NCBI GenBank assembly: GCA_016218905.1
Contig: JACRCS010000569.1
Location: 1 to 10,445, forward strand
DNA: 10,445 bases
Direction: 5' to 3'
From: Deltaproteobacteria bacterium
GTDB taxonomy: Bacteria; Desulfobacterota_C; Deferrisomatia; Deferrisomatales; JACRMM01
Made by a program: the position numbers and the translations under genes. How positions within the stretch are numbered: position 1 is the stretch's first letter; each line of letters opens with the position of its first letter. Shown here one piece after another: positions 1 to 5,934 of this stretch. Below the pieces are notes generated by a model. That model was not told the origin of the DNA, ran no database searches, and worked only from the letters and a program-made list of their open reading frames with translations.

Positions 1-4
1 ATCT

Positions 5-86
5 TGTGGGAGTGGTCTCCAGACCACGATCTCGGCCGCAGGCCGATCCGGCCAAAACCAGCGCGGCCTGAAAAGCCGCTCCCACA
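5..86. repeat. Compound REP-like element of stacked hairpins
   Basis: The outer arms TGTGGGAG (5-12) and CTCCCACA (79-86) are perfect inverted repeats. Between them lie three smaller palindromes: GTGGTCT/AGACCAC (12-18 and 21-27, 2-base spacer), TCGGCC/GGCCGA (32-37 and 41-46) and GCGGC/GCCGC (63-67 and 75-79). Elements beginning TGTGGGAGCGGC and made of such stems are a known kind of intergenic REP in GC-rich genomes, often many copies per genome. Only one copy is in this window, so its repeat nature is inferred from structure. It differs in sequence from the REPs around the RAYT gene further right. It ends about 200 bases before the parA-like gene and could protect or end a transcript entering from the left. 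Confidence 0.65.
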
Positions 87-113
87 GACCCGAAATCCAA
101 CTCGCCTTTCTCC

Positions 114-143
114 TTGACAAGAGAAGGACTCGCTCGCTAGCGT
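114..143 (+). promoter_or_regulatory. Possible sigma-70 promoter for the parA-like operon
   Basis: A perfect TTGACA hexamer (114-119) is followed 18 bases later by TAGCGT (138-143), which keeps the first two and last bases of a -10 box. It is the best -35 match ahead of the first gene and lies about 150 bases upstream of its start. The -10 box is weak, so this is only a candidate. A 7-base tandem CGGCGAT, three copies at 198-218, lies between it and the gene. Confidence 0.3.
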
Positions 144-295
144 CCGTTCTACGAACCGCCCTCTCAGGTCCTTTCGGCGGCGCTCGAACGAAGTCGCCGG
201 CGATCGGCGATCGGCGATCGCCTTGTCCCATCCGGAGCCCGCCGGCTCGGCGCCAGGTTTTCTTCCGGTGCGCAGCATGCGTGGAAGGAGGAGCG

Positions 296-1372
296 ATGAG
301 GACGATTGCGGTCGCCAACCAAAAAGGGGGCTGCGGAAAGACTACGACCTCGGTCAATTTGGCGGCTTCCCTCGGCGAACTGGGCCATCGGGTGCTCCTG
401 GTGGATATGGATCCGCAGGGGCACGCGTCCCTTCTCCTGGGACTCGACCCCGACCTTGTGGCCGAGACGATTCACGACGTCCTCTCCGACTCCGGGAAGA
501 GCCTTCGCGCCGTGATCCGAACGTGCGCCGACGGCATCGATCTCGCCCCCTCGAACGTCTTCCTCTCCTCCGTCGAGCAGGAACTCCAGGGAAAGCCCAG
601 GAGGGAGTTTCGGCTCTCGGACGCTCTGGCGACGGCCGCGGCATCCTACTCGTACGCGATCGTCGATTGCCCGCCGGCGCTCGGTTTCCTCACGATCAAC
701 TCGCTCGTGGCCGCCGACGAGGTCCTCGTCCCGGTCGACGCCTCGCTGCCCTCTCTCCACGGGCTGGGCCGTCTCCTGGACACGGTCGAACTCGTGGAGC
801 GCAACACGGCGCGCAAGCTGCCCGTCCGGCCCCTGAGCACGATGTACGACGACCGTACCCGGTTCGCCCGACAGATGCGCCAGCGGCTCGAGGAGAGCTT
901 CGGCGAGGAGATCTTCACGACCCGGATCCACGCGTCGGTCGTGGCGAGGCAAGCGGCCGCCCAGGGAAAGCCCATCGGGAAGGCGTTTCCGGGCTCGCGG
1001 CTCCACGAGGAGCACCTCGGCGTGGCTCGCGAGCTCCTGGCGAGAGCCCCCGCGGGTCTCTTCCGTGCGCCCGATGGGCCCCTCGGGCCGGTTGTTCGCG
1101 GCGGCGAGGTCGCCTTCCGTTTCGTGGCCCCTGCCCGCGCGGAAGTCGCCCTGGCGGGCGACTTCAACGGGTGGGACCCGGCCCGGGGCGCCATGCGCTT
1201 CGACGAAGTGACCGGGACGTGGGTGCTGCGGCTTCGCCTCGAACCGGGCTCCTACCAATACCGGTTCGTGGTGAACGGCGACTGGCTGGAAGACCCTGCA
1301 AACGAGGTGAAAGCCTACGGCAGGGAGGGATTCCGCAACTCCCTCGTGCTCGTGGGAGGCGCCGGCTCGTGA
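296..1372 (+). CDS. ParA/MinD-family ATPase with C-terminal CBM48/AMPK-type glycogen-binding domain
   Basis: This 358-residue protein has two modules. The N-terminal part (to about 250) is a ParA/Soj-type P-loop ATPase: deviant Walker A KGGCGKTT at residues 10-17, the DMDPQG switch at 36-41, and Walker B IVDCPP at about 121-126 followed by the PVDASLPSLHGL stretch typical of ParA. After a short Pro/Gly-rich linker, residues from about 268 form an early-set carbohydrate-binding domain with the hallmark GDFNGWDP and, later, YQYRFVVNGDWLEDP, as in AMPK-beta glycogen-binding domains and CBM48. ParA proteins place plasmids, chromosomes or organelles by ATP-driven patterning on DNA. The second module suggests that the cargo or signal is an alpha-glucan; that step is inference. 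The start is ATG 296, behind GGAAGGAG at 283-290; an in-frame GTG at 281 lies on the ribosome site itself. The end overlaps the next gene by 4 bases. No parB-like partner is visible. Confidence 0.9.
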   Translation: MRTIAVANQKGGCGKTTTSVNLAASLGELGHRVLLVDMDPQGHASLLLGLDPDLVAETIHDVLSDSGKSLRAVIRTCADGIDLAPSNVFLSSVEQELQGKPRREFRLSDALATAAASYSYAIVDCPPALGFLTINSLVAADEVLVPVDASLPSLHGLGRLLDTVELVERNTARKLPVRPLSTMYDDRTRFARQMRQRLEESFGEEIFTTRIHASVVARQAAAQGKPIGKAFPGSRLHEEHLGVARELLARAPAGLFRAPDGPLGPVVRGGEVAFRFVAPARAEVALAGDFNGWDPARGAMRFDEVTGTWVLRLRLEPGSYQYRFVVNGDWLEDPANEVKAYGREGFRNSLVLVGGAGS

Positions 1373-2109
1373 TCCGCGAAGTGCTCCCGGGGGGCGGCAG
1401 CGCGGCCGAGCCCGACAGGGAACGGCGGGTGGCGGACCTCTCGCGTCTCTACTTCTCGGCGCACACCGAAAGACGCGCGGGCGAAGAGGGCAACCCCGCC
1501 CCGACCGCCGGCGCTACTTTGTTTTCAGTGGCGCTCTGGAACGTGACGGGCGCGGACGGGGAGGTCTTCCTGGACTGGATCGGGCACCGCCTCCGCCGGC
1601 GGGGGTTGCCCCTGCTCCAGGCCTGGGCGAAAGGCCCCCGGTTTCGAATCGGGGCGGCCGCGCCCGGCGAGCTCCTGACGGGGTCCGAGTTGGCAGGCCG
1701 GATCGGGAGTCCCGGCGAATTAGGGATGGTGATCCTGCGCTTCGACGCGAGCTCGGGAGACGAAGCCTTTTCGCTCCTTCGGGCGTGCGACGCCGCAGCA
1801 ATCCTGACCGACGGCCGGGTGGGATCCATGGCCGGGGCCTTCCGGGTTCTCAAGGGCGCGTCGAGCGCAGAAGGGGAGCCCGGTCCGGCCGTCCTCTACC
1901 GCTCGACGACTGGAGATCTCTGGGACCAGATCGCGCCGCTTCGCCTCGCGGAAGCTGCCATCCGCTTCCTCCATCGCCGCGTCCCCCTCTGGTACGCGGC
2001 CGGGCCGGAAGGGGCCGCCAATCGCCTGCAGGCGTTGGCCGAGCGACGCCTCAAGAGGGCCGCGCCCGCCGGCTCGAATCGGCTTCGCCAGGTCCTGGAA
2101 CGGTCGTGA
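1369..2109 (+). CDS. Unrecognised protein, translationally coupled to the ParA-CBM48 gene
   Basis: This encodes 246 residues. It starts at GTG 1369 inside the stop of the ParA-CBM48 gene (a GTGA overlap) and ends in a second 4-base overlap with the next gene, so it is almost certainly co-translated. I do not recognise the family. Residues 1-50 are polar and probably disordered. From about 51 there are alternating hydrophobic strands and helices. The stretch 119-162 (GMVILRFDA, then CDAAAILTDGRVGS, then AFRVLKG) resembles the late strands of MinD/FlhG-type ATPases, where a similar pattern marks how the client is sensed. No Walker A motif exists, so if the fold is related it cannot bind ATP in the usual way. 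The C terminus (from about 213) is Arg/Ala-rich and helical. No signal peptide or membrane segment is visible. It could be an adaptor or a degenerate paralogue of the ATPase; neither is proven. Confidence 0.75.
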   Translation: MIREVLPGGGSAAEPDRERRVADLSRLYFSAHTERRAGEEGNPAPTAGATLFSVALWNVTGADGEVFLDWIGHRLRRRGLPLLQAWAKGPRFRIGAAAPGELLTGSELAGRIGSPGELGMVILRFDASSGDEAFSLLRACDAAAILTDGRVGSMAGAFRVLKGASSAEGEPGPAVLYRSTTGDLWDQIAPLRLAEAAIRFLHRRVPLWYAAGPEGAANRLQALAERRLKRAAPAGSNRLRQVLERS

Positions 2110-2663
2110 CGGACGAGACCTTCGTGGTCGTCGCCGAACGGCCCCTGGACGACCCCGTGGGCTGGGCTCTGGCCCATCCGGGACTCCTCGCCCCGGGGTT
2201 CGAGTTCGTCGCTTCGAAACCCCGCCTGCCGGAAGGCTACGAGATCCCCGCTCTGGGAATCGACGGCGAGGGACGCTCCACGATCGTCTACGCCCTCGAG
2301 GAGGCCGAGGACGCCGCGCTCTTTCGTCTCGCGACCCTGGCCGGGGCCCTCGGGCACGCCGGCGAGTGGCTTCGCCGCAAGTACCCCGAGTGCCGGTGGC
2401 AAGCGCCTCCGATCCCGCGGCTGGTCGTCCTGGCGAGCGCCTTCACGCCGGAGTTCGCCCGAGCCGTGCGAGGGCTGGCGGCCGCGCACGTCCTGCTCCT
2501 GAGAGCTCGAACAGTCGAGGGGGCAGACGGTTCCCGCGTGGTCCTGGTCGAGCGGCACGGGTCAGACATCCCCTCGGGACCGAGCCGGTCCGGCCTCACG
2601 GACGAGGAGGAAGCCTTCTTCCGGTCCCTGGAGGAAGAACGCCGGGCCATGGCATACCGATAG
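2106..2663 (+). CDS. Unrecognised protein, possibly an inactive PD-(D/E)XK-like fold
   Basis: This encodes 185 residues, starting at GTG 2106 within a GTGA overlap with the preceding gene. The family is not recognised. The order of elements recalls NucS C-terminal/PD-(D/E)XK-like domains: a strand-turn-strand EIPALGIDGEGRSTIVYALE (46-65), a helix (67-90), then PRLVVLASAFTPEFARAVRGL (104-124) and a strand AAHVLLLRARTVE. In active members of that fold the first hairpin carries an acidic residue and an E-x-K; here those positions read Pro and A-L-E, so catalysis looks lost. The last 25 residues are strongly charged (TDEEEAFFRSLEEERR). No export signal is seen. As the third gene of a coupled trio it probably acts with the ParA-CBM48 protein. 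The fold assignment is a weak inference; the reading frame itself is well supported by the overlap. Confidence 0.72.
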   Translation: MTDETFVVVAERPLDDPVGWALAHPGLLAPGFEFVASKPRLPEGYEIPALGIDGEGRSTIVYALEEAEDAALFRLATLAGALGHAGEWLRRKYPECRWQAPPIPRLVVLASAFTPEFARAVRGLAAAHVLLLRARTVEGADGSRVVLVERHGSDIPSGPSRSGLTDEEEAFFRSLEEERRAMAYR

Positions 2664-2718
2664 GCGGGCTCCCGCTCCCCTCGGGGACGCCCCCTCCCCT
2701 CCCGACCCACCGAGCCAT

Positions 2719-2732
2719 TCTCCGAAAGGAGA
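2719..2732 (+). promoter_or_regulatory. Small hairpin holding the ribosome site of the MBL-fold gene
   Basis: TCTCC (2719-2723), a GAAA loop (2724-2727) and GGAGA (2728-2732) form a perfect five-pair stem with a stable tetraloop. The GGAG arm is the ribosome-binding site for the ATG at 2737. This could reduce initiation until the stem opens, or it could simply be chance complementarity. Confidence 0.35.
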
Positions 2733-2736
2733 GCCG

Positions 2737-3648
2737 ATGGCAGTGCAGCGCATTTCCGAAGAGCTCTATCTCGTGAATCTCGATCTGCCGCTGGACGGGT
2801 TCCGCGGCTTCCTCGGCTCGTGGGTGTGGAAGCGCGGTGGCCGGGCGCTCGTCGTGGACCCCGGGCCGCGGTCGACCGTTCCGAGGCTCCTGGCCGCGCT
2901 GGAAGAGCTCGGGGTCGGGGCGGTCGAGTGGATCCTGCTGACGCACATCCACATCGACCACGCGGGCGGCGCGGGTCTGCTCCTGGAGCGCTACCCCGAG
3001 GCGCGGGTCGTCTGCCACGCGGAGGGCGTCCGCCACGCGGTTGAACCGAGCAAGCTCTGGGCCGGCTCGGTCAAGGTCCTCGGCTCTCTTGCGGAGGCGT
3101 ACGGGGAGATCGCGCCGATCCCGGAGGGGAGGATCCGTTTCCTCCCCGCGTTCTCCTTCCAGGGCCTTGAGGTCGCGGCGCTGGAGACCCCCGGCCACGC
3201 CCCGCACCACGTCTGCTACGTGGCAGACGGGACACTCTTTGCCGGAGAGGCGGCCGGCACCAGGAGCCCCTTCGGCGAGGAGGACGACCTTCGGCCCGCC
3301 ACCCCGCCGGTCTTCATCTACGAGACGTACCGGGGCTCGCTCGAGAAGGTGAGCCGCCTCGCGGCTTCGCGCCTCTGCTTCGGGCACTACGGGCACTCGG
3401 ACGAGCCGGCCCGCGTGGTCGGAGCGGCCCTCTCCCAGCTCGAGCGCTGGATGGAGGTGATCGCCGGCTACGGCCCGGAGTTTCCCGAGGGCTGGGAAGA
3501 GAGGGCGCTGGAGGAACTTGCGGCCAAGGACCCCTGCCTCTCGGGCTTCACGCGGCTCCCGGAGGACGTCGCGAAGCGGGAGCGCTACTTCGCCGTGAAC
3601 AGTTTGCGAGGCATCCAAGGGTACCTGGAGGAGAAAGGCCGGGTCTGA
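2737..3648 (+). CDS. MBL-fold metallohydrolase
   Basis: This 303-residue metallo-beta-lactamase-fold hydrolase begins at an ATG with AAAGGAG 8 bases upstream. The metal-binding HIHIDH motif (H-x-H-x-D-H) is at residues 70-75, preceded by VVDPGPRST (39-47) as in glyoxalase II-like enzymes. A further histidine lies in ETPGHAPHH, an acidic ligand in the FAGEAAG strand, and a last histidine in CFGHYGHSD. All expected dinuclear zinc ligands thus seem present, so the enzyme should be active, probably on a thioester, lactone or phosphoester. The substrate cannot be read from sequence. Length and layout match stand-alone cytosolic MBL proteins, and there is no signal peptide. It lies 73 bases after the ParA-CBM48 trio on the same strand, so co-transcription is plausible but coupling is not evident. 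A REP element begins 33 bases after the stop and may mark the transcript end. Confidence 0.92.
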   Translation: MAVQRISEELYLVNLDLPLDGFRGFLGSWVWKRGGRALVVDPGPRSTVPRLLAALEELGVGAVEWILLTHIHIDHAGGAGLLLERYPEARVVCHAEGVRHAVEPSKLWAGSVKVLGSLAEAYGEIAPIPEGRIRFLPAFSFQGLEVAALETPGHAPHHVCYVADGTLFAGEAAGTRSPFGEEDDLRPATPPVFIYETYRGSLEKVSRLAASRLCFGHYGHSDEPARVVGAALSQLERWMEVIAGYGPEFPEGWEERALEELAAKDPCLSGFTRLPEDVAKRERYFAVNSLRGIQGYLEEKGRV

Positions 3649-3680
3649 CGAGCTCCGCCGGCGAGTTCGGCGCCAACCGG

Positions 3681-3817
3681 GTAGGGTGGGTCGCGACCCA
3701 CCATTCCTTCCGCAACTGCCGCGCGTCAATGCGTTCGTCGCTCACCGTGCATACGCCGGTGGCGTGCTCCGCTGCCCGGAGCGTTGGGGGGGTGCGTCCA
3801 GACCCAGCCCACAAGGC
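3681..3817. repeat. RAYT-less REP pair (BIME-like), derivative of the neighbouring RAYT cassette
   Basis: Positions 3681-3707 carry a 27-base REP whose core GTGGGTCGCGACCCAC is a perfect palindrome, identical to the copy at 5230-5256. It is followed directly by a 22-base tract (3707-3728, beginning CTTCCGCAACTG) that recurs exactly at 5879-5900, just upstream of the RAYT gene. After 54 further bases, 3783-3817 is an inverted, decayed REP that matches 5901-5935 at 30 of 35 positions. The parts therefore appear in the same order as in the RAYT cassette (REP, tract, inverted REP) but without the transposase gene. It fills most of the gap between two convergent genes, so it may also act in transcript end formation. 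Nothing else is seen in 3818-3930. Confidence 0.82.
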
Positions 3818-3930
3818 GGGGTTGCCCGTCTGCACGTGTTAGGTGAGCGAGCACCAGTGGTCCGGGACTTTGACGAAACATACACGGGGAGACGCGACGT
3901 CGGGCCTTCGCCGTTGAACCAGAGTTCTCC

Positions 3931-5076
3931 CTATCGAGCGGCCATCCGCCAGCGAACTTCGGATCGGTGGCGGATCGCCAACCACAGCGCGGCGAGCGGC
4001 GTTGCCGAGGCGACAAGCGCATACCAAGGCACAGCGAGCAACGAACTCATTGGACCCGGCACAAACCGCCCCGCGACCCTCCCCACAACGCTAAGGGTGA
4101 CGAGGACTGCGATCAGAAGGGCAGCCGGCCACGCAAGCGCCGGGATTGCAAGGGCTCCGGCGAACCCCAGAACGCCCCATATAGGAATAGCGTACTTGCA
4201 GAGCTTCCAGGACACGTAGTGGAAGCCTGTAGCAGCATGTTGTCTTGTGAACATCCACTGGCAGTAGAACGCAGCCTGGATCCCGCCCGCAATGGTGCGA
4301 ACCTTTCGGTAATATTCGTCCTTCACACTCCAGGGTGATGTCTCCAAGGCGCCTGCTTCTGGCTCGTACACAAAACGCAGGCCAGAGTGAATCGCCTCGA
4401 GAGGCATGACCAGATCCTCGGCAAGTTGGCCTTTCGGGAAGCGCACGAGCTCGCGACGTAGGGCCCAGTTTGCACCGTCAGCGCCAATGCTTGAGTGAAC
4501 GATACTTTGCCGCAAACGGACCCAACGCCGGTATGCGACATTCACCCGTTCTGCTGTCAGCCCGCTACCCGGACGAATTGCCATGCGAGTCGAACCGCAC
4601 ACTCCACCGACCGTCGGATGCGCAAAATGGCGCAGCATCGCAGCGAACGCGTGTTGGTCGAGCAGGATATCGGCGTCGCTGAAAAAGATGATGTCGTGCT
4701 TAGCCCGAGCAAAGCCAGCGGTGAACGCACCGACGATGCCGCCCCGCTTCTCAACTTCGACAACTTCCACTTCAGGAATGGAGCGTGCGATTTCAACGGT
4801 GCGATCGGTGCAACCGTCAGCAGCGACAACTATCTGGTAGGCAGTACCGGTAAATCGTGCTGCACCCAAGGTGTTCTGTAGTTTGGCAGCGATCACGCGT
4901 TCTTCGTTATGCGCCGGGATAATCACGGTGAATCGAGGCAAATCGCTAGTTTCAGACTGAAGGTCGCGGCGCACCGTGGTTCGGGCGAGAAGCCACAGCA
5001 CCATGGGGTAGATGAGAAGGGAGTAGGATGCTCCCACAATGGAAACAGCCAGTACAATCCAAGGAAGCCACGTCAC
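3931..5076 (-). CDS. Membrane-anchored family 2 glycosyltransferase
   Basis: This encodes 381 residues. An N-terminal membrane segment (about 4-31) is followed by a GT-A catalytic domain of family GT2: strand VIIPAHNEE (51-59) with the nucleotide-binding region, AADGCTD at 85-91, the metal-binding DAD at 134-136, GADGANWALRR (198-208), and the catalytic-base ED at 220-221. The YYRKVRTIAGG stretch matches the R-rich signature of processive or membrane GT2 enzymes. Two or more hydrophobic helices close the protein. It should transfer a sugar from a nucleotide donor at the inner membrane for an exopolysaccharide or cell-wall polymer; donor and acceptor are unknown. I chose GTG 5076 because GGGAGG (5083-5088) lies just ahead and the hydrophobic segment starts there; longer readings run into a REP. 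Base composition is lower in GC than the flanks (one 60-base line, 4201-4260, is 52% against 68% for 361-420), which suggests acquisition by transfer. Confidence 0.92.
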   Translation of the reverse strand: MTWLPWIVLAVSIVGASYSLLIYPMVLWLLARTTVRRDLQSETSDLPRFTVIIPAHNEERVIAAKLQNTLGAARFTGTAYQIVVAADGCTDRTVEIARSIPEVEVVEVEKRGGIVGAFTAGFARAKHDIIFFSDADILLDQHAFAAMLRHFAHPTVGGVCGSTRMAIRPGSGLTAERVNVAYRRWVRLRQSIVHSSIGADGANWALRRELVRFPKGQLAEDLVMPLEAIHSGLRFVYEPEAGALETSPWSVKDEYYRKVRTIAGGIQAAFYCQWMFTRQHAATGFHYVSWKLCKYAIPIWGVLGFAGALAIPALAWPAALLIAVLVTLSVVGRVAGRFVPGPMSSLLAVPWYALVASATPLAALWLAIRHRSEVRWRMAAR

Positions 5077-5077
5077 T

Positions 5078-5229
5078 TCAATCCTCCCTAGCAGAATCAC
5101 TGCTGTCCAAGAACGGAGCCTTGGCGTCAACCTGCACCACAGCTCCACGGGCACGTAGGTTGCCGGCCAGACTCCCTCCGGCGAGGCCTTTGCTCTCTTT
5201 GATCTCTTCTCCCCGCTCAAGCCAGCCGC
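5078..5229 (-). pseudogene. Possible 3' remnant of a gene upstream of the glycosyltransferase
   Basis: On the minus strand an open frame leaves the REP at 5230 and runs about 50 codons (including LERGEEIKESKGLAGG and later VVQVDAKAPFL), ending in TGA at 5080-5078, one base before the GTG of the glycosyltransferase. Such tight stop/start spacing is typical of operon neighbours, and the residues look protein-like. No start or ribosome site of its own is visible, since the frame enters from the REP palindrome. The simplest reading is that the REP/RAYT cassette removed or cut off the 5' part of an upstream gene. The family is not recognised, and a chance frame is possible. Confidence 0.35.
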
Positions 5230-5256
5230 GTAGGGTGGGTCGCGACCCACCATTCC
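5230..5256. repeat. REP palindrome, left of the RAYT gene
   Basis: This 27-base copy is identical to 3681-3707. A perfect 18-base palindrome, GGTGGGTCGCGACCCACC, occupies 5234-5251, flanked by GTAG on the left and ATTCC on the right. It lies 46 bases past the stop of the RAYT gene. Confidence 0.85.
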
Positions 5257-5301
5257 AGTCTGCCTCGGCAAACCGCCAGAGCGTCCAGCGTCGCCGCCCC
5301 C

Positions 5302-5862
5302 CTACTCCCGCCCCACCATGTCGGCGAACGACATCGGCTCCGCTCCCCAATCGCCAGAGTAGATTCCCTGCTCCACGTAGCGGTGGAAGGTGGAGTTCGG
5401 CCAGTCCTGAGGAGCGCGAACGAGCCCGTGTCTCACCGGGTTATAATGCACGTAATCGCAGTGGGAGCTGTAGTCGCGCTCGTCACGAATCTGGTGCTCC
5501 CAGAATCGGCGCTGCCATAGGGTGCACTCGCCGCTACGCTTCCGCGAAGCCGACGCCGGGTGCAACTCCAGGGCCGCAGCCAGACCCCCTTCCGTCAAGC
5601 GTCTCGTCGTCCCACTCTTCACCAAGCGCCACCGAGTGGAGAGATCCGCATCGCCTTCGGGCAAGGTCCAGAGGCAATGGAGATGATCCGGCAGGAGAAC
5701 AAAGGCACGGATCTGAAAGGGTCGAGTAGCACGAACTTCCCTGATCGCCCCCCGAAGAGCATCCCGTGCCTCCTTTTCACAAAGCCAGCGCTGCCGACCG
5801 TACGTGACGACGGTGAAGAAGTACGTCGCGCCCGCCGTGTTCGCCCTCCGGTAATTGGGCAT
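5302..5862 (-). CDS. REP-associated tyrosine transposase (RAYT, Y1/HUH family)
   Basis: This 186-residue, apparently intact member of the Y1 transposase superfamily (IS200/IS605-related TnpA-REP) cuts single-stranded DNA at REP hairpins through a covalent tyrosine link. The N-terminal ATYFFTVVTYGRQRWL (12-27) is the usual first strand-helix. HLH at 60-62, within VLLPDHLHCLW, is the HUH metal-binding pair. FWEHQIRDERDY (120-131) and DYVHYNPVRHGLV (136-148) form the signature that ends the domain, where Y137 and N141 fit the Y-x-x-x-N/Q arrangement and Y137 is the likely nucleophile. Length is normal for the family. The start is ATG 5862, behind GGAGAG about 3 bases ahead on the minus strand; upstream reading enters the REP. 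It is flanked by inverted REPs, as expected for a RAYT and its substrates. Codon and base composition are less GC-rich than the left operon. Confidence 0.95.
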   Translation of the reverse strand: MPNYRRANTAGATYFFTVVTYGRQRWLCEKEARDALRGAIREVRATRPFQIRAFVLLPDHLHCLWTLPEGDADLSTRWRLVKSGTTRRLTEGGLAAALELHPASASRKRSGECTLWQRRFWEHQIRDERDYSSHCDYVHYNPVRHGLVRAPQDWPNSTFHRYVEQGIYSGDWGAEPMSFADMVGRE

Positions 5863-5903
5863 CGACTCTCCAGCGAATCTTCCGCAACTGCCGCGCGTCA
5901 GTT

Positions 5904-5930
5904 GGAGTGGTGGGTCCAGACCCACCCTAC
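5904..5930. repeat. Inverted REP palindrome, upstream of the RAYT gene
   Basis: Stem arms GTGGGTC and GACCCAC around a CA centre. On the opposite strand the element reads as the 5230-5256 REP with three substitutions. The 22 bases before it (5879-5900) are repeated exactly at 3707-3728. Confidence 0.82.
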
Positions 5931-5934
5931 AAGG

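Larger units (their letters stand above)
5230..5930 (-). mobile_element. RAYT cassette: transposase gene between two inverted REPs
   Basis: The cassette consists of a REP at 5230-5256, the RAYT gene, a 22-base tract at 5879-5900, and an inverted REP at 5904-5930. The reverse complement of the right REP matches the left one at 24 of 27 positions. Two of the changes lie in the centre of the palindrome (GC against TG), leaving the stems GTGGGTC/GACCCAC intact. RAYTs are known to cleave and join single-stranded REP hairpins next to their own gene, so this arrangement is that of a parental element able to seed REPs. The cassette separates the glycosyltransferase locus from the hemerythrin-PAS sensor. 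Confidence 0.85.

Noticed and set aside
198..218. Three tandem copies of CGGCGAT before the parA-like gene as ParB-like or iteron sites
   Set aside because: Only three short copies and no partner DNA-binding gene; too little to call a centromere or origin.
164..1258. Long minus-strand open frame opposite the parA-like gene
   Set aside because: Arg/Pro/Gly-rich, no recognisable motif, and wholly antisense to a clear ATPase-CBM48 gene; a normal shadow in high-GC DNA.
223..1368. Extended N-terminal reading of the second gene
   Set aside because: The frame is open upstream but encodes Arg/Pro/Gly-rich shadow sequence over the ATPase gene; the GTGA overlap at 1369 fixes the start.
2596..3729. 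Long minus-strand frame opposite the MBL-fold gene
   Set aside because: Antisense to a gene with an intact H-x-H-x-D-H motif; the product is low-complexity and unrecognised.
3548..3835. Small protein reading through the REP pair
   Set aside because: Its residues are mainly the translation of the palindromes, which recur noncoding elsewhere.
5077..5271. Longer glycosyltransferase with 65 more N-terminal residues
   Set aside because: The extension crosses the REP at 5230-5256, while GTG 5076 has a strong ribosome site and opens directly into the membrane segment.
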